DNA from: Burkholderia pyrrocinia | GTDB lineage: Bacteria; Pseudomonadota; Gammaproteobacteria; Burkholderiales; Burkholderiaceae | Length of the DNA stretch: 64,000 nucleotides | Direction of reading: 5' to 3' | Assembly: GCF_003330765.1 (NCBI RefSeq) | Contig: NZ_CP024903.1 | Span: 744,001-808,000, forward strand | Shown: positions 1-8,691 of the stretch, in pieces | Numbering within the stretch: position 1 is the stretch's first letter | How the letters are laid out: each line of letters begins with the position of its first letter | Notes under the pieces: model-generated | What the model saw: only the letters and a program-made list of their open reading frames with translations | Database searches by the model: none | Told to the model about the DNA's origin: nothing | Made by a program: the position numbers and the translations under genes

Positions 1-1
1 G

Positions 2-1033
2 CAGATGCTGATCAGCTCCGACGGCACCGATGCGCCGATCGAGTTCGAGCCGCGCGAAGTGCTCGCGCGCGTGCTGCGGCGTTTCGCGGCGCGCGGCATC
101 CGGCCGGTCGTCGCGTTCGAGCTCGAGTTCTACCTGTTCGCCGCGCAGCTCGAGGAAGGGATGCCGCAGTATCCGCGCGACCGCCTGAGCGACGACCGCG
201 ACGATCAGCCGAACATGCATATCGAGCGCCTGTCGCGTTTCTCCGACGTGCTGCACGAGATGGTCGAGGCCGCATGCGAACAGGGCGTCGATGCGACGGT
301 GATCACGGCCGAGCTCGGGCCCGGCCAGTTCGAGATCAATTTCGGCCACACCGACGACGCGCTGCGCGCGGCCGACTGGTCGGCGCTGTTCTGCCGCAGC
401 ACGCGTGGCGTCGCGCTGCAGCACGGCTATCGTGCGAGCTTCATGGGCAAGCCGTACCTGCATGCGCCGGGCAGCGGGATGCACGTGCACGTGAGCCTGT
501 ACGACGACGCGGGGCGCAACCTGCTCGCGGCGGACGGGCAGCGGCCGCTGCGGCATGCGGTGGCCGGCTGCCTCGCGCTGCTGCCGCATTGCATGCCGGT
601 GTTCGCGCCGAATCACAACGCGTTCCGGCGCTACGGGTCGATGGTGAACGCGGCGAGCCGTGCGAGCTGGGGTTTCGAGGATCGCGATGCGTGCATCCGG
701 ATTCCCGAGTCGGATGCGCGCAACCTGCGGATCGAGCACCGGCTCGCGAGTGCGGATGCGAACCCGTATCTGGTGCTCGCGGCGATCCTCACCGGGATGG
801 AGCACGGGCTCGATGCGAGGATCGAGCCGATCGCGCCGCTCAACGAGGATCGCGGCAGCGGGATCGATTTCCCGAAGGAGATGCTGTCGGCGGTGGCGGC
901 GATGCAGGATCAGGTGGCCGTGCGCGAAGGGCTCGGCAGCGAGTTCGTGATGGTGTATTGCGAGAACAAGCGGCAGGAGGAGCTGGATTTCCGCAATGAA
1001 ATCGGCGCGCGGGAGTATCGGTGGTTTCTGTGA
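2..1033 (+). CDS. Glutamine synthetase family protein (5' end outside window)
   Basis: The reading frame is open at the window edge, so the N-terminal beta-grasp part (about 100 residues of a roughly 440-residue enzyme) is missing. Visible are the family blocks: FELEFYLF (Mg/substrate-binding glutamates), GQFEINFGH, the ATP-site region GSGMHVHVSL, and HRLASADANPYLVLAAIL near the end. Enzymes of this type ligate ammonia or an amine to glutamate using ATP. The lack of the adenylylation-tyrosine context and the overall style resemble gamma-glutamylputrescine (PuuA-like) or other gamma-glutamyl-amine ligases rather than housekeeping GlnA, but substrate cannot be decided from sequence alone. A polyamine cluster lies 1.5 kb downstream, which makes an amine substrate tempting; that is inference. 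Confidence 0.85.
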   Translation, partial: QMLISSDGTDAPIEFEPREVLARVLRRFAARGIRPVVAFELEFYLFAAQLEEGMPQYPRDRLSDDRDDQPNMHIERLSRFSDVLHEMVEAACEQGVDATVITAELGPGQFEINFGHTDDALRAADWSALFCRSTRGVALQHGYRASFMGKPYLHAPGSGMHVHVSLYDDAGRNLLAADGQRPLRHAVAGCLALLPHCMPVFAPNHNAFRRYGSMVNAASRASWGFEDRDACIRIPESDARNLRIEHRLASADANPYLVLAAILTGMEHGLDARIEPIAPLNEDRGSGIDFPKEMLSAVAAMQDQVAVREGLGSEFVMVYCENKRQEELDFRNEIGAREYRWFL

Positions 1034-1087
1034 GGGGGAGGTGCACCGCGCCGCGAAACGCTCCACGGCACGGCACGCGCGAAGACC

Positions 1088-1477
1088 TTACTCCCCGAGC
1101 TTCGACGCCACGCACCCCGTGCTCGTGCATTCACGCTCGCGCTCGCGCAGGAACGACAGCCGCGACTGCGTCAAGTCGACCGCGCATTGAAGGTCCACGA
1201 GGTAGCTGTTGTTGCGGGTTTCGCTGCACTGTCCGTCGCGCTGCTTCAGCCACGCAAGCTGGCCGGCCTTCAGCGTCGCCTGCTGGTCGCCGCTCAGTTG
1301 CTTGCGCAGGCGGCCGTACTCGTCGTTGAGGTCGCGGTCGGCCTGCGAGAACTGCGTGCTGGTGCAGTACACCTGGTCGAATGCGCTGTGCGGTTTCGCG
1401 CAGCCGGCCGCGTGCGCGGCGAACGGAACGGCAAGCGCGAGCAGCGCGCAGGATGCGAGCAGATTCTTCTTCTTCAT
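1088..1477 (-). CDS. LprI-like secreted protein (DUF1311 type)
   Basis: A 129-residue protein with a clear signal peptide (MKKKNLL, hydrophobic core, AHA|AG cleavage-like site near residue 23). The mature part has the arrangement of the LprI/DUF1311 family: a Cys near the start, CSTQF-like segment reading YCTSTQFSQADRDLNDEYGRL, a central long helix with LAWLKQRD, and further cysteines that could form disulfides. Family members are periplasmic or lipid-linked and some inhibit lysozyme; that function is only suggestive here. The start at 1477 is preferred over longer in-frame starts because it gives the signal peptide and has AGGAG seven bases upstream. It is followed by an amidase gene read in the same direction but starting upstream, so cell-wall context is consistent. 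Confidence 0.82.
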   Translation of the reverse strand: MKKKNLLASCALLALAVPFAAHAAGCAKPHSAFDQVYCTSTQFSQADRDLNDEYGRLRKQLSGDQQATLKAGQLAWLKQRDGQCSETRNNSYLVDLQCAVDLTQSRLSFLRERERECTSTGCVASKLGE

Positions 1478-1527
1478 GGTGATGCTCCTGACTGGGTGAA
1501 AACCGTTGAGCCCGACGGGCCATGCCG

Positions 1528-2286
1528 TCACTTCGGCGCCGTGCATGCGTCGATCCCGCCCGCGATCGCGGCGGACAGGCGCTGGATCGTCTCGCGCCGC
1601 GCGAGCCGTGCTTCTTCGTCCGGATTGACGATCACGCCGGCCTCGACGAGCACGGCCGGAATTGGCGCGGTGCGCAGCACGACGAGATCGTCGAAGCGGT
1701 GGATGCCGAGTTGCGGGTCGATCAGCGGGCGATTCTCGCCGCGGATCGGCTGTGCGTGATACAGCGACGGCCGCTCGCCGGCCGCGACCAGTCGCTCGGC
1801 GATCGCCTTCGCGCAACGCAGGCTTTCCGCATAGTGCGGATTGCGCTCCGACACGAATACCGAGAAGCCGCGGAATTCGCGCTGCCGGCCCGCGTCGATG
1901 AACTGCTGCTGCATCGAGTCGTGATGGATCGATACGAACAGGTTCGCGTCGGGCGCCTGCGTCGACCGCTGGTCAAGCGCGATCTCGCGGCCGTCGGCCG
2001 ACGTGCGCAGTACGCGGTCGCCGTGCGCGGCGAGTTTTTCCGCGACCGCGGCGGACAGATCGAGGTTGTACAGGTATTCGACGCGCCCGCTCGCGCCCGT
2101 GGAGCCCGGGTGCGCCGGCGTGTGGCCGGTGTCGACGACGATGTAGCGCTGCGCCGGCGTCGCGGCTCCGGCGTCGGCAGTCATGGCGCCCTCCGCATGG
2201 AGCGCGAGCGGCGCGCCAAGCAGTGGCATGCACGCGAGCAGGCGCGCGGCGATGCGCGCGAACGGGCGAAGGGTTCGGTTCGTCAT
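1528..2286 (-). CDS. N-acetylmuramoyl-L-alanine amidase (Amidase_3 family)
   Basis: A 252-residue protein with a cleavable signal peptide (about residues 1-31). It matches zinc-dependent peptidoglycan amidases of the AmiA/B/C catalytic fold: DTGHTPAHPGS carries the first zinc histidine, EYLYNLDLS includes the metal-binding glutamate, SIHHDS supplies the second histidine, and VLVEAGVIVNPDEE contains the catalytic glutamate (usually VLVE.GF). It should cleave the amide between MurNAc and the stem peptide in the periplasm. There is no AMIN domain, so it is the short single-domain form. It lies 50 bases upstream of the LprI-like gene on the same strand, and the two may be cotranscribed. Confidence 0.88.
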   Translation of the reverse strand: MTNRTLRPFARIAARLLACMPLLGAPLALHAEGAMTADAGAATPAQRYIVVDTGHTPAHPGSTGASGRVEYLYNLDLSAAVAEKLAAHGDRVLRTSADGREIALDQRSTQAPDANLFVSIHHDSMQQQFIDAGRQREFRGFSVFVSERNPHYAESLRCAKAIAERLVAAGERPSLYHAQPIRGENRPLIDPQLGIHRFDDLVVLRTAPIPAVLVEAGVIVNPDEEARLARRETIQRLSAAIAGGIDACTAPK

Positions 2287-2434
2287 TGTTCTTGTCGAGG
2301 AGGGCTACGGCCGCGTCGAACGGCGCGGCACCGTCGGCCTGCTCAATGCAGTCGGAATGTCGCGCGATTATAGCGGTTGGCGGTGGCGGCGCAATTACGC
2401 AACGGCCACCGCCGCGCAGGCCGGACGCCGGCGC

Positions 2435-4054
2435 TCAGGCGAGCACGCGCCGGGCCGCGAGCATGCCCCAGTACGACGCCTCCTCGAACAGCGACAGTCC
2501 GGACAGGTCCGCATGCGCGAACACGACGGGGCCGTCGGCATCGCGCAGCGCGAGCAGCCCCGGCCGGCTCAGGAAGCCGACGTCGGGGGTCGCCATCGCG
2601 TGGCCGCGCACGGTGATCTCGAGCGCCGTCGCGTGTTTCCACAGCGCGCGCCCGTAGACAGCCTGAAGATCGATCGCCGCCTGTTCGCGCAACGCATCGG
2701 GCTTCGCGTCGGCGAGCCAGCGGCGCGTGTCATCCGGCGCGCGCGTGCTCAACGCCTGATACGCGGAGAACACCGAGCGCGTCGGCGGCGACATCCGGAT
2801 CAACTGATGCGTGGACACGACATAGCCGAGCCCCGCGCCGTCGTAGACGACGTTGTCCCATGCGAGCGGCACGCCGGCTGCTTCGGCCGGCATGCCATCG
2901 AGCAGGAAGTTGGACACGAGCCACGGCGCGCTTGGCGGCAGGTCGCGCGCGGGTTCGAAGCCGTATGCGGAAAGCTGCGGAAACACGCGCGCCGCGACGA
3001 ACAGCGGCATCGCGCAGACGACGCGCCGCGCCTTCAGCATGAACGTCGACAGTGCGCCGTCGTCGCCGAGGCGCGCGCAGAGCACGTCGACGCCGCCCGC
3101 GCGTTCGGTCGCCTGCACGGCGAAGCCGTCCCGCGACCACGCGTTCGAGCCGGTGCGCGCGGTGATCGAATCGCTCAGCTTCGTCACCATCGTGTGCAGC
3201 CCGTCGGGCCAGGTCAGCACCGCGCCGTCGCTCGCATCGCCTGCATGGCCGCCACGTGACGAGAAATAGTGCAGTCCGGCCCAGGCGGACACGTGCTCGT
3301 ATCCCGCGCCGTAGTCGTCGCGGCAGCAGTAGTTCAGGTACCAGTGCAGCGCCTTCGCGGTGTAGCCCTCGTCGACCAGCCACTGGCGGAACGAGCGCCG
3401 GTCGAGCGCGTGCCAGCGCGGGTCGCGCGACGATTCTGCGATCGGGATGCAGAACACCTTGCGGCCGTCGGCGCCGCGTGCGGTGCGCAGCCCGTCCGTG
3501 TACGCGAAGAAGCGCGCCTGCTGCGCGAGCGCGTCGGCGTCGAGGCCGGCCGCCGGCACGATGCCGTCCTGCCACTGCCCGGCGATGAAGAGCCGTTCGT
3601 CGGGCGCGTGGACGAGTACGCGCTCGTCGTACACGGGGCGCGCGGAGAACGGTGCGGATTCGATCACGCCGAGATCGGCGAGCATGTCGCGCAGATGCGC
3701 GGATTCGAGCGACGGCAGCGGCAGGTAGTGCGCGCCTTTCGGATAGCCGAGATCGCCGAAGCGGCCGCCGGCCGCGTTGCCGCCGAATTCGGGGCCCGCG
3801 AGCACGACGAAGCGCTTGTGCCCTGCGCGGGCGAGTTGCCACGCGCACGACAGACCGGCCGCGCCCGCGCCGAGGATCGCGACGTCCGTCTCGATCGTGC
3901 CGGAAGGCGGCGGCAGCGTCGCATGATCGCGCAGCGCATGGCCTTCGCGCATGCCGGGGTAGCCAACGCGCGGCGTCGTCTCGATCCAGCCGGTGCGGCC
4001 GCATGTGGCGAGCGACGCGGCCGCCGATGCGACCAGGAACGTGCGACGGTCCAT
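2435..4054 (-). CDS. Tat-exported lipoprotein FAD-dependent amine oxidase
   Basis: A 539-residue flavoprotein. The N terminus DRRTFLVAS matches the twin-arginine consensus and is followed by SLATC, a lipobox, so a Tat-exported lipoprotein is likely. The dinucleotide-binding motif ILGAGAAGLSCAWQLARAG is at about residues 59-77, followed by the FAD/NAD(P)-binding monoamine-oxidase-like fold (VVCAMPL, and a C-terminal FAD-contact region with VVFAHADLSGLSLFEEA). It would oxidise an amine, plausibly a polyamine, on the outer face of a membrane. Its ATG shares one base (TGATG) with the stop of the upstream spermidine-synthase-like gene, so translation is coupled. Substrate is inferred only from this pairing. 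Confidence 0.85.
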   Translation of the reverse strand: MDRRTFLVASAAASLATCGRTGWIETTPRVGYPGMREGHALRDHATLPPPSGTIETDVAILGAGAAGLSCAWQLARAGHKRFVVLAGPEFGGNAAGGRFGDLGYPKGAHYLPLPSLESAHLRDMLADLGVIESAPFSARPVYDERVLVHAPDERLFIAGQWQDGIVPAAGLDADALAQQARFFAYTDGLRTARGADGRKVFCIPIAESSRDPRWHALDRRSFRQWLVDEGYTAKALHWYLNYCCRDDYGAGYEHVSAWAGLHYFSSRGGHAGDASDGAVLTWPDGLHTMVTKLSDSITARTGSNAWSRDGFAVQATERAGGVDVLCARLGDDGALSTFMLKARRVVCAMPLFVAARVFPQLSAYGFEPARDLPPSAPWLVSNFLLDGMPAEAAGVPLAWDNVVYDGAGLGYVVSTHQLIRMSPPTRSVFSAYQALSTRAPDDTRRWLADAKPDALREQAAIDLQAVYGRALWKHATALEITVRGHAMATPDVGFLSRPGLLALRDADGPVVFAHADLSGLSLFEEASYWGMLAARRVLA

Positions 4055-5568
4055 CAGCGCAGCACGTGCTTCCAGTCGTCGTCGAAGCGGCGCACGAGCG
4101 GCTGGTCGTTGAGTTCGTTCGGCGACATCGGCAGCGCCGGCATGTCGGCCGGGAAGTGGAACATTTCGGCGGCCGTCTGCGCGTCGAGCCAGCGCGTCGG
4201 CACCGAGTAGTGCGTCGGCACCGTGAAGTCGCGGCGCTTGCCGGCGATCACGAAGCCCCAGTCGCCGAACGACGGCACGTAGCAGTGGTACGGCCAGGTG
4301 TTGAGCCCGGCCTCGTGCAGCGTCGCGATGATGGTCCAGTACGCGTGCGGCGCGAAATACGGCGACGTCGACTGGATCACCGCGTAGCCGTTCTCCGACA
4401 GGTGGCGCGCCAGCAGCCGGAACACGGGCACCGAATACAGGCGGCCGAGCCCGAAGTTGGTCGGATCGGGGAAGTCGACGACGATCGCGTCGTACACGTC
4501 GGCGTTCGATTCGAGCCAGCGCACCGCGTCGTCGTTGATCACGTGCACGCGCGGATCCTTCAGCGACCCCTGGTTCAGCTTGACGAGCGGCGCGGACGTC
4601 GAGAACAGCTTCGTCATCGCGGGATCGAGATCGACGAGCGTGATCTGTTCGAGGTTGCGGTGCTTCAGCAGTTCGCGCACCGCGAGGCCGTCGCCGCCGC
4701 CGAGCACGAGCACGCGCTTCGCCCACGGCAGCGCGTCGATTGTCGGATGGATCAGTGCCTCGTGATAGCGGTGCTCGTCGCGCGACGAGAACTGCAGGTT
4801 GCCGTTCAGGTACAGCCGCATGTCGTCGTGCCACTGCGTGAGCACGATGCGCTGGTACGGCGTGGTTTCCGAATAGATCGTCTCGTCGCCGTAGACGCCG
4901 TGCTCGGCCCAGTGCGTGATGCGGTCCGACAGCGCGAACCCGGCGACGAGCAGCCCGATCACGAGCGACGCGCGCATCAGCTTGCCGCGCACGTTGCGGA
5001 TCTCGTCGCGGAACAGGTGGGTTGTCCACAGTGCGACGAAGGCGTTCAGGATGCCGAACAGGAAGCTCGTGCGCAGCAGGCCGAGACGCGGCGCGAGCAC
5101 GAGCGGGAAGATCAGCGATACGGCGAGCGAGCCGAGATAGTCGAAGGTCAGCACCTCGCTGACGGTATGGCGGAACGCCTGGCGCCGCTGCTGGAACGCG
5201 CGCATCACGAGCGGGATCTCCATCCCGATCAACATGCCGAGCGCGAGCACGAGCGCATAGAGCGCCGCGCGGAACGGCGCGGCCAGCCACGCGAACACCG
5301 CGAACAGCAGCGCGGCCGATACGCCGCCGAGCAGGCCGACCAGCAGCTCGATATCGACGAAGCGGTCGAGCACGTCGTCGTCCTCGACGAACTTCGCGAG
5401 CCACGAGCCGATCCCCATCGCGAACAGGTAGCAGCCGATCACCGACGAGAACTGCAGGATCGAATCGCCGAGCAGGTAGCTCGACAGCGCGCTGCTGATC
5501 AACTCGTAGCCGAGCCCGCACGACGCGAGCACGAGAATCGACAGGACGAGCGCACGCTTATGCAGCAT
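4054..5568 (-). CDS. Membrane-anchored spermidine synthase-like protein
   Basis: A 504-residue fusion. Residues 1-215 are strongly hydrophobic with about six to seven membrane spans; residues 230-460 form a spermidine-synthase methyltransferase-like fold. Visible motifs are YQRIVLTQ, LYLNGNLQFSSRDEHRYHE (substrate loop), VLVLGGGDGLAVRELL (decarboxylated-SAM binding), LVDLDP, and the catalytic VVDFPDPTNFGLGRLYS. All main catalytic positions of aminopropyltransferases appear present, so transfer of an aminopropyl group from decarboxylated SAM to an amine at the membrane is plausible. It is cotranscribed with the Tat flavin oxidase and divergent from the DUF350-to-speD set, which would supply its substrate. 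Confidence 0.9.
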   Translation of the reverse strand: MLHKRALVLSILVLASCGLGYELISSALSSYLLGDSILQFSSVIGCYLFAMGIGSWLAKFVEDDDVLDRFVDIELLVGLLGGVSAALLFAVFAWLAAPFRAALYALVLALGMLIGMEIPLVMRAFQQRRQAFRHTVSEVLTFDYLGSLAVSLIFPLVLAPRLGLLRTSFLFGILNAFVALWTTHLFRDEIRNVRGKLMRASLVIGLLVAGFALSDRITHWAEHGVYGDETIYSETTPYQRIVLTQWHDDMRLYLNGNLQFSSRDEHRYHEALIHPTIDALPWAKRVLVLGGGDGLAVRELLKHRNLEQITLVDLDPAMTKLFSTSAPLVKLNQGSLKDPRVHVINDDAVRWLESNADVYDAIVVDFPDPTNFGLGRLYSVPVFRLLARHLSENGYAVIQSTSPYFAPHAYWTIIATLHEAGLNTWPYHCYVPSFGDWGFVIAGKRRDFTVPTHYSVPTRWLDAQTAAEMFHFPADMPALPMSPNELNDQPLVRRFDDDWKHVLR

Positions 5569-5578
5569 GGGGCGTCCG

Positions 5579-5608
5579 TTGTGCAGCGGTCGGCAATGTG
5601 GATATACT
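5579..5608 (+). promoter_or_regulatory. Sigma-70-like promoter for the DUF350-speD operon
   Basis: TTGTGC (5579-5584) and TATACT (5603-5608) are separated by 18 bases, in the divergent gap between the synthase-like gene and the DUF350 gene. It would give a leader of roughly 75 bases before the ATG at 5690. Confidence 0.55.
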
Positions 5609-5689
5609 GGCGCGGATTTTCGTGGGTCGGCGAGAGAGGGACCGGCCGGCGACGGGGCGGCGAACCGAGCACAAAATCCGAGGGAAAGA

Positions 5690-6076
5690 ATGAATAGTGC
5701 CTATCTCTATGCGGTTCATTTATTGTCGGCGTTCGTGCTGCTTCTTGTGTTCGCGGCAGTGTACCTGAAGGTCACCCCGTTCGACGAACTGGCGCTGATC
5801 CGCGACGGCAACGCCGCCGCGACGCTGTCATTCGGCGGCGCGCTGATCGGTTTCTGCCTGACGCTCGCATCCAGTATCGCGCACAACTCGACGCTCGGCG
5901 AAGTCGTGATCTGGGCCGTCGGCGCGATGGCCGTGCAACTGATCGCCTATGCGGCGCTGACGCGCCTGATGCCCGGCATGAATCATGCGATCGAGGATCG
6001 CAACATCGCGATGGGCGGCCTGATGGGCACCGCGTCGCTCGTCGTCGGCATCATCAATGCCGCCTGCCTGACCTGA
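5690..6076 (+). CDS. DUF350 family inner-membrane protein
   Basis: A 128-residue protein with four hydrophobic segments (about residues 5-27, 45-62, 72-92 and 108-126). The glycine-rich block LSFGGALIGFCLTLASSI and the C-terminal GLMGTASLVVGIINAACLT are typical of DUF350 (YjfL-like) proteins. Family function is not known. The ATG at 5690 was chosen over the long upstream in-frame extension because the extension lies over the promoter, and GAGGGA precedes this ATG. It is the first gene of a close-packed operon with SPFH, DUF4178, lipoprotein and speD genes, which suggests an envelope role tied to polyamines. Confidence 0.87.
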   Translation: MNSAYLYAVHLLSAFVLLLVFAAVYLKVTPFDELALIRDGNAAATLSFGGALIGFCLTLASSIAHNSTLGEVVIWAVGAMAVQLIAYAALTRLMPGMNHAIEDRNIAMGGLMGTASLVVGIINAACLT

Positions 6077-6102
6077 CGCGCCACGCGCTCGAGGAGACCG
6101 AC

Positions 6103-7164
6103 ATGAGTCTGGGATCGTTTATCCGCAAGCAGTTCATCGACGTCCTGCAATGGACGGAAGACACCGATGGCGTGCTGGCCTGGCGCTATCCGATGGAAGA
6201 CCAGGAAATCCAGTACGGCGGCAAGCTGACCGTGCGCGAAACGCAGGTCGCGATCTTCGTCAACGAAGGCAAGGTGGCCGACGTCTTCCAGCCGGGGCTG
6301 TATACGCTGGAAACGCACACGCTGCCCGTGCTCACGTACCTGCAGAACTGGGACAAACTCTTTCAGTCGCCTTTCAAGTCGGACGTCTATTTCTTCAGCA
6401 CGCGGCTGCAGCTCGGCCGGCGCTGGGGCACCGCGCAGCCGGTGACGATCCGCGATCGCGAATTCGGCTTCGTGCAGTTGCGCGCGTTCGGCATCTACTC
6501 GTACCGGATCGTCGACGCGGCCGCGTTCCATCGCGAGGTCAGCGGCACGCGCGCGCAGTACACGGTCGACGATCTCGAACAGCAACTGCGCAACCTGGTG
6601 GTCACCGCGATGAGCACGACGTTCGGCTCGGCCGACGTGCCGTTCGTCGACATGGCCGCGAACCTGTCGCTGCTGTCGCAGCGTGTCGCCGAGGCGCTGG
6701 TGCCGGTGTTCACGCGCTACGGCCTCGCGCTCGACGCGTTCGCGGTCGAGAGCGTGTCGCTGCCGGCCGAGCTGCAAAAGGCGCTCGACCTGCGGATCGG
6801 CGCGGGGATGGCCGGCGATCTCGCGCGGGCCACGCAATACCTGACCGCGCAGGCGATTCCGCTTGCCGCGCAGAACCAGGGTGGCATTGCCGGTATCGGC
6901 GCGGGGCTCGCCGCGGGCGCGGCGATCGGGCAGGCGATGGCCGGCCAGATCGCGGGCGCCGCCCAGCCGACGTCGGCGGCACCGCCCGCGCCGCCCGCGC
7001 CCGTCGCGGCGCCGGTGGCCGCCGCGCAACCGGCCGCGCCGGCCGACGGCAACGATTACGTGCAGCGGCTCGAACAGTTGAAGGCGCTGTTCGACAAGGG
7101 CCTCGTGACCGAAGACGAATATTCGCGCGCGAAGGCCGAGATCCTCGCGAAGCTCACCCGGTAA
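6103..7164 (+). CDS. SPFH (band-7-like) protein with C-terminal SHOCT domain
   Basis: A 353-residue protein. Residues about 30-240 match the virion-core/SPFH type seen in YdjI-like proteins: YGGKLTVRETQVAIFVNEGKV, PGLYTLETHTLPVL, a repeated beta structure and the helix ending FAVESVSLPAELQKALDLR. A Gly/Ala-rich stretch (about 263-285) and an Ala/Pro linker follow. Residues about 320-353 (YVQRLEQLKALFDKGLVTEDEYSRAKAEIL) are a clear SHOCT motif. There is no obvious membrane span, so association with the membrane would be peripheral or via the Ala-rich segment. It sits 26 bases after the DUF350 gene. SPFH proteins scaffold membrane complexes; the client here is unknown. Confidence 0.88.
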   Translation: MSLGSFIRKQFIDVLQWTEDTDGVLAWRYPMEDQEIQYGGKLTVRETQVAIFVNEGKVADVFQPGLYTLETHTLPVLTYLQNWDKLFQSPFKSDVYFFSTRLQLGRRWGTAQPVTIRDREFGFVQLRAFGIYSYRIVDAAAFHREVSGTRAQYTVDDLEQQLRNLVVTAMSTTFGSADVPFVDMAANLSLLSQRVAEALVPVFTRYGLALDAFAVESVSLPAELQKALDLRIGAGMAGDLARATQYLTAQAIPLAAQNQGGIAGIGAGLAAGAAIGQAMAGQIAGAAQPTSAAPPAPPAPVAAPVAAAQPAAPADGNDYVQRLEQLKALFDKGLVTEDEYSRAKAEILAKLTR

Positions 7165-7173
7165 ACGTCGCGC

Positions 7174-8691
7174 ATGTTCAGCACTTCGTGCCCCCAGTGC
7201 GGCGCGCCAGTCGAGTTTCGCTCGGCGGCGGCGGTGATGGCCGTCTGCGCGTCCTGCCGCAGCACGCTGCTCAAGCGCGGCACCGACGTCGAGCGCATTG
7301 GCGAGCTGGCCACGGTGCTCGACGATGCTTCGCCGATCCAGATCGGCACGGCCGGGCGTTATGGCAAGCGCGTGTTCACGGTGCTCGGGCGCATCCAGAT
7401 GACCTACGACGCCGGTGCGTGGAGCGAGTGGTATGTCGTGTTCGACGACGGCGCGTTCGGCTGGCTGTCGGATGCGTCGGGCCAGTACGCGGTCACGGTG
7501 CGCGAGCCCGACGATGCGTCCGGCGGCGCGTGGCCCGCGTTCGGCACGCTCGAACCCGGTATGCGGATCGACCACGGCGGCCGCGCGTATCTCGTGTCCG
7601 ACGTGCGCACCGCGCGCTGCACGGGCGGCGACGGCGAGCTGCCGTTTCGCGTCGATGCCGGCTGGGAGGCGCGCGTCGTCGACCTGCGGACCGGCAACGC
7701 GTTTGCGACGTACGACTATTCCGACGCCGATTCGAACGGCGGGAGTCCGGCCGTTTATTCGGGCGAGGCGTTCGAGTTCGATGCGCTCGCGTTCACGGGG
7801 CTGCGCGATACCGAGGCCGATACGCGCGAGAAGCGCGGTGCGGAGATGGTGCCGTTCGCGTGCCCGAGCTGCGGCGCGCCGCTGTCGTATGCGCCGAGCG
7901 TGGCCGACTACGTCGTGTGCGGCAGTTGTCACGCGGGCGTGCAGTGCACGGCCGAGCAGCAGACCGTGTTTGCGGCGCAGCGCAAGCTCGAAGCGGTGAA
8001 GGGGGCGCTGGAACTCGGTGCCATCGGCACGTTCGACGGCGTGAAGTACACGGTGATCGGCATGATGCGTTGCCGCGTGCCGGGCGACGACGAGACGTGG
8101 GACGAATACCTGCTGCTGAACCCGAAGCGCGGCTTCCTGTGGCTCGTGCAGAGCGAGGGCAGTTGGGAACGCGTGCAGGTGCTCGACCAATGGCCGACGA
8201 TCGGCAGCGAGTCCGACGTGACCGACGGCGGCAAGACCTACCGCCTGCGCGAGGAATACGATTCCGAGGTTGTCTACGTGGTCGGTGCGTTCAACTGGCG
8301 CGTGCAGGTGGGCGATCGCACGTCGATCATCGATTACGGCTGGCAGAAGGACAAGCTGACGCGCGAGCGCAGCGACGCGGAGATCGTCTGGTCGCGCGCG
8401 CGGCCGCTGTCGGCCAGCGCGTTCCGCGAACGCTTCGGCACGCCGGCGCTCGCGGCGGGGGCGGTTGCGGCCGCAACGGGCGCCACCGCGTCGACGGGCC
8501 TGTTCGGCGGGAAACACCCGCACAGTTTCGCGCCGCTGCCGCTCGTGTTCAGCGCGCTGCTCGTGATCTTCAACATGGGGTCGGTGTTTTCGTTCAGCGG
8601 CCGCTCCGTGTTCGTGCTGATCGGCCTGCTTGTGCTGTGGTTGCCCGAGTGGCTTTGGAAGGGGTTTGCGTCGGACGGGGGCGGATCGTGA
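7174..8691 (+). CDS. Tandem zinc-ribbon / DUF4178-type protein with C-terminal membrane segments
   Basis: A 505-residue protein built from an internal duplication. Each half starts with a zinc ribbon (CPQCGAPVEFRSAAAV..CASC near residue 6-28 and CPSCGAPLSYAPSVADYVVCGSC near 230-250), followed by an all-beta domain recognisable by IGTAGRYGKRVFTVLGRIQM in copy one and IGTFDGVKYTVIGMMRC in copy two, as in DUF4178 proteins. Two hydrophobic segments near residues 450-495 could anchor it. No enzymatic motif is visible. It is nine bases after the SPFH gene and overlaps the next small gene by four bases (GTGA), so it is firmly part of the polyamine-linked operon. Confidence 0.8.
   Translation: MFSTSCPQCGAPVEFRSAAAVMAVCASCRSTLLKRGTDVERIGELATVLDDASPIQIGTAGRYGKRVFTVLGRIQMTYDAGAWSEWYVVFDDGAFGWLSDASGQYAVTVREPDDASGGAWPAFGTLEPGMRIDHGGRAYLVSDVRTARCTGGDGELPFRVDAGWEARVVDLRTGNAFATYDYSDADSNGGSPAVYSGEAFEFDALAFTGLRDTEADTREKRGAEMVPFACPSCGAPLSYAPSVADYVVCGSCHAGVQCTAEQQTVFAAQRKLEAVKGALELGAIGTFDGVKYTVIGMMRCRVPGDDETWDEYLLLNPKRGFLWLVQSEGSWERVQVLDQWPTIGSESDVTDGGKTYRLREEYDSEVVYVVGAFNWRVQVGDRTSIIDYGWQKDKLTRERSDAEIVWSRARPLSASAFRERFGTPALAAGAVAAATGATASTGLFGGKHPHSFAPLPLVFSALLVIFNMGSVFSFSGRSVFVLIGLLVLWLPEWLWKGFASDGGGS

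Noticed and set aside
5983-8523. Minus-strand frame of 846 codons opposite the SPFH and DUF4178 genes
   Set aside because: Composition is that of an antisense shadow; the plus-strand genes have clear domains.
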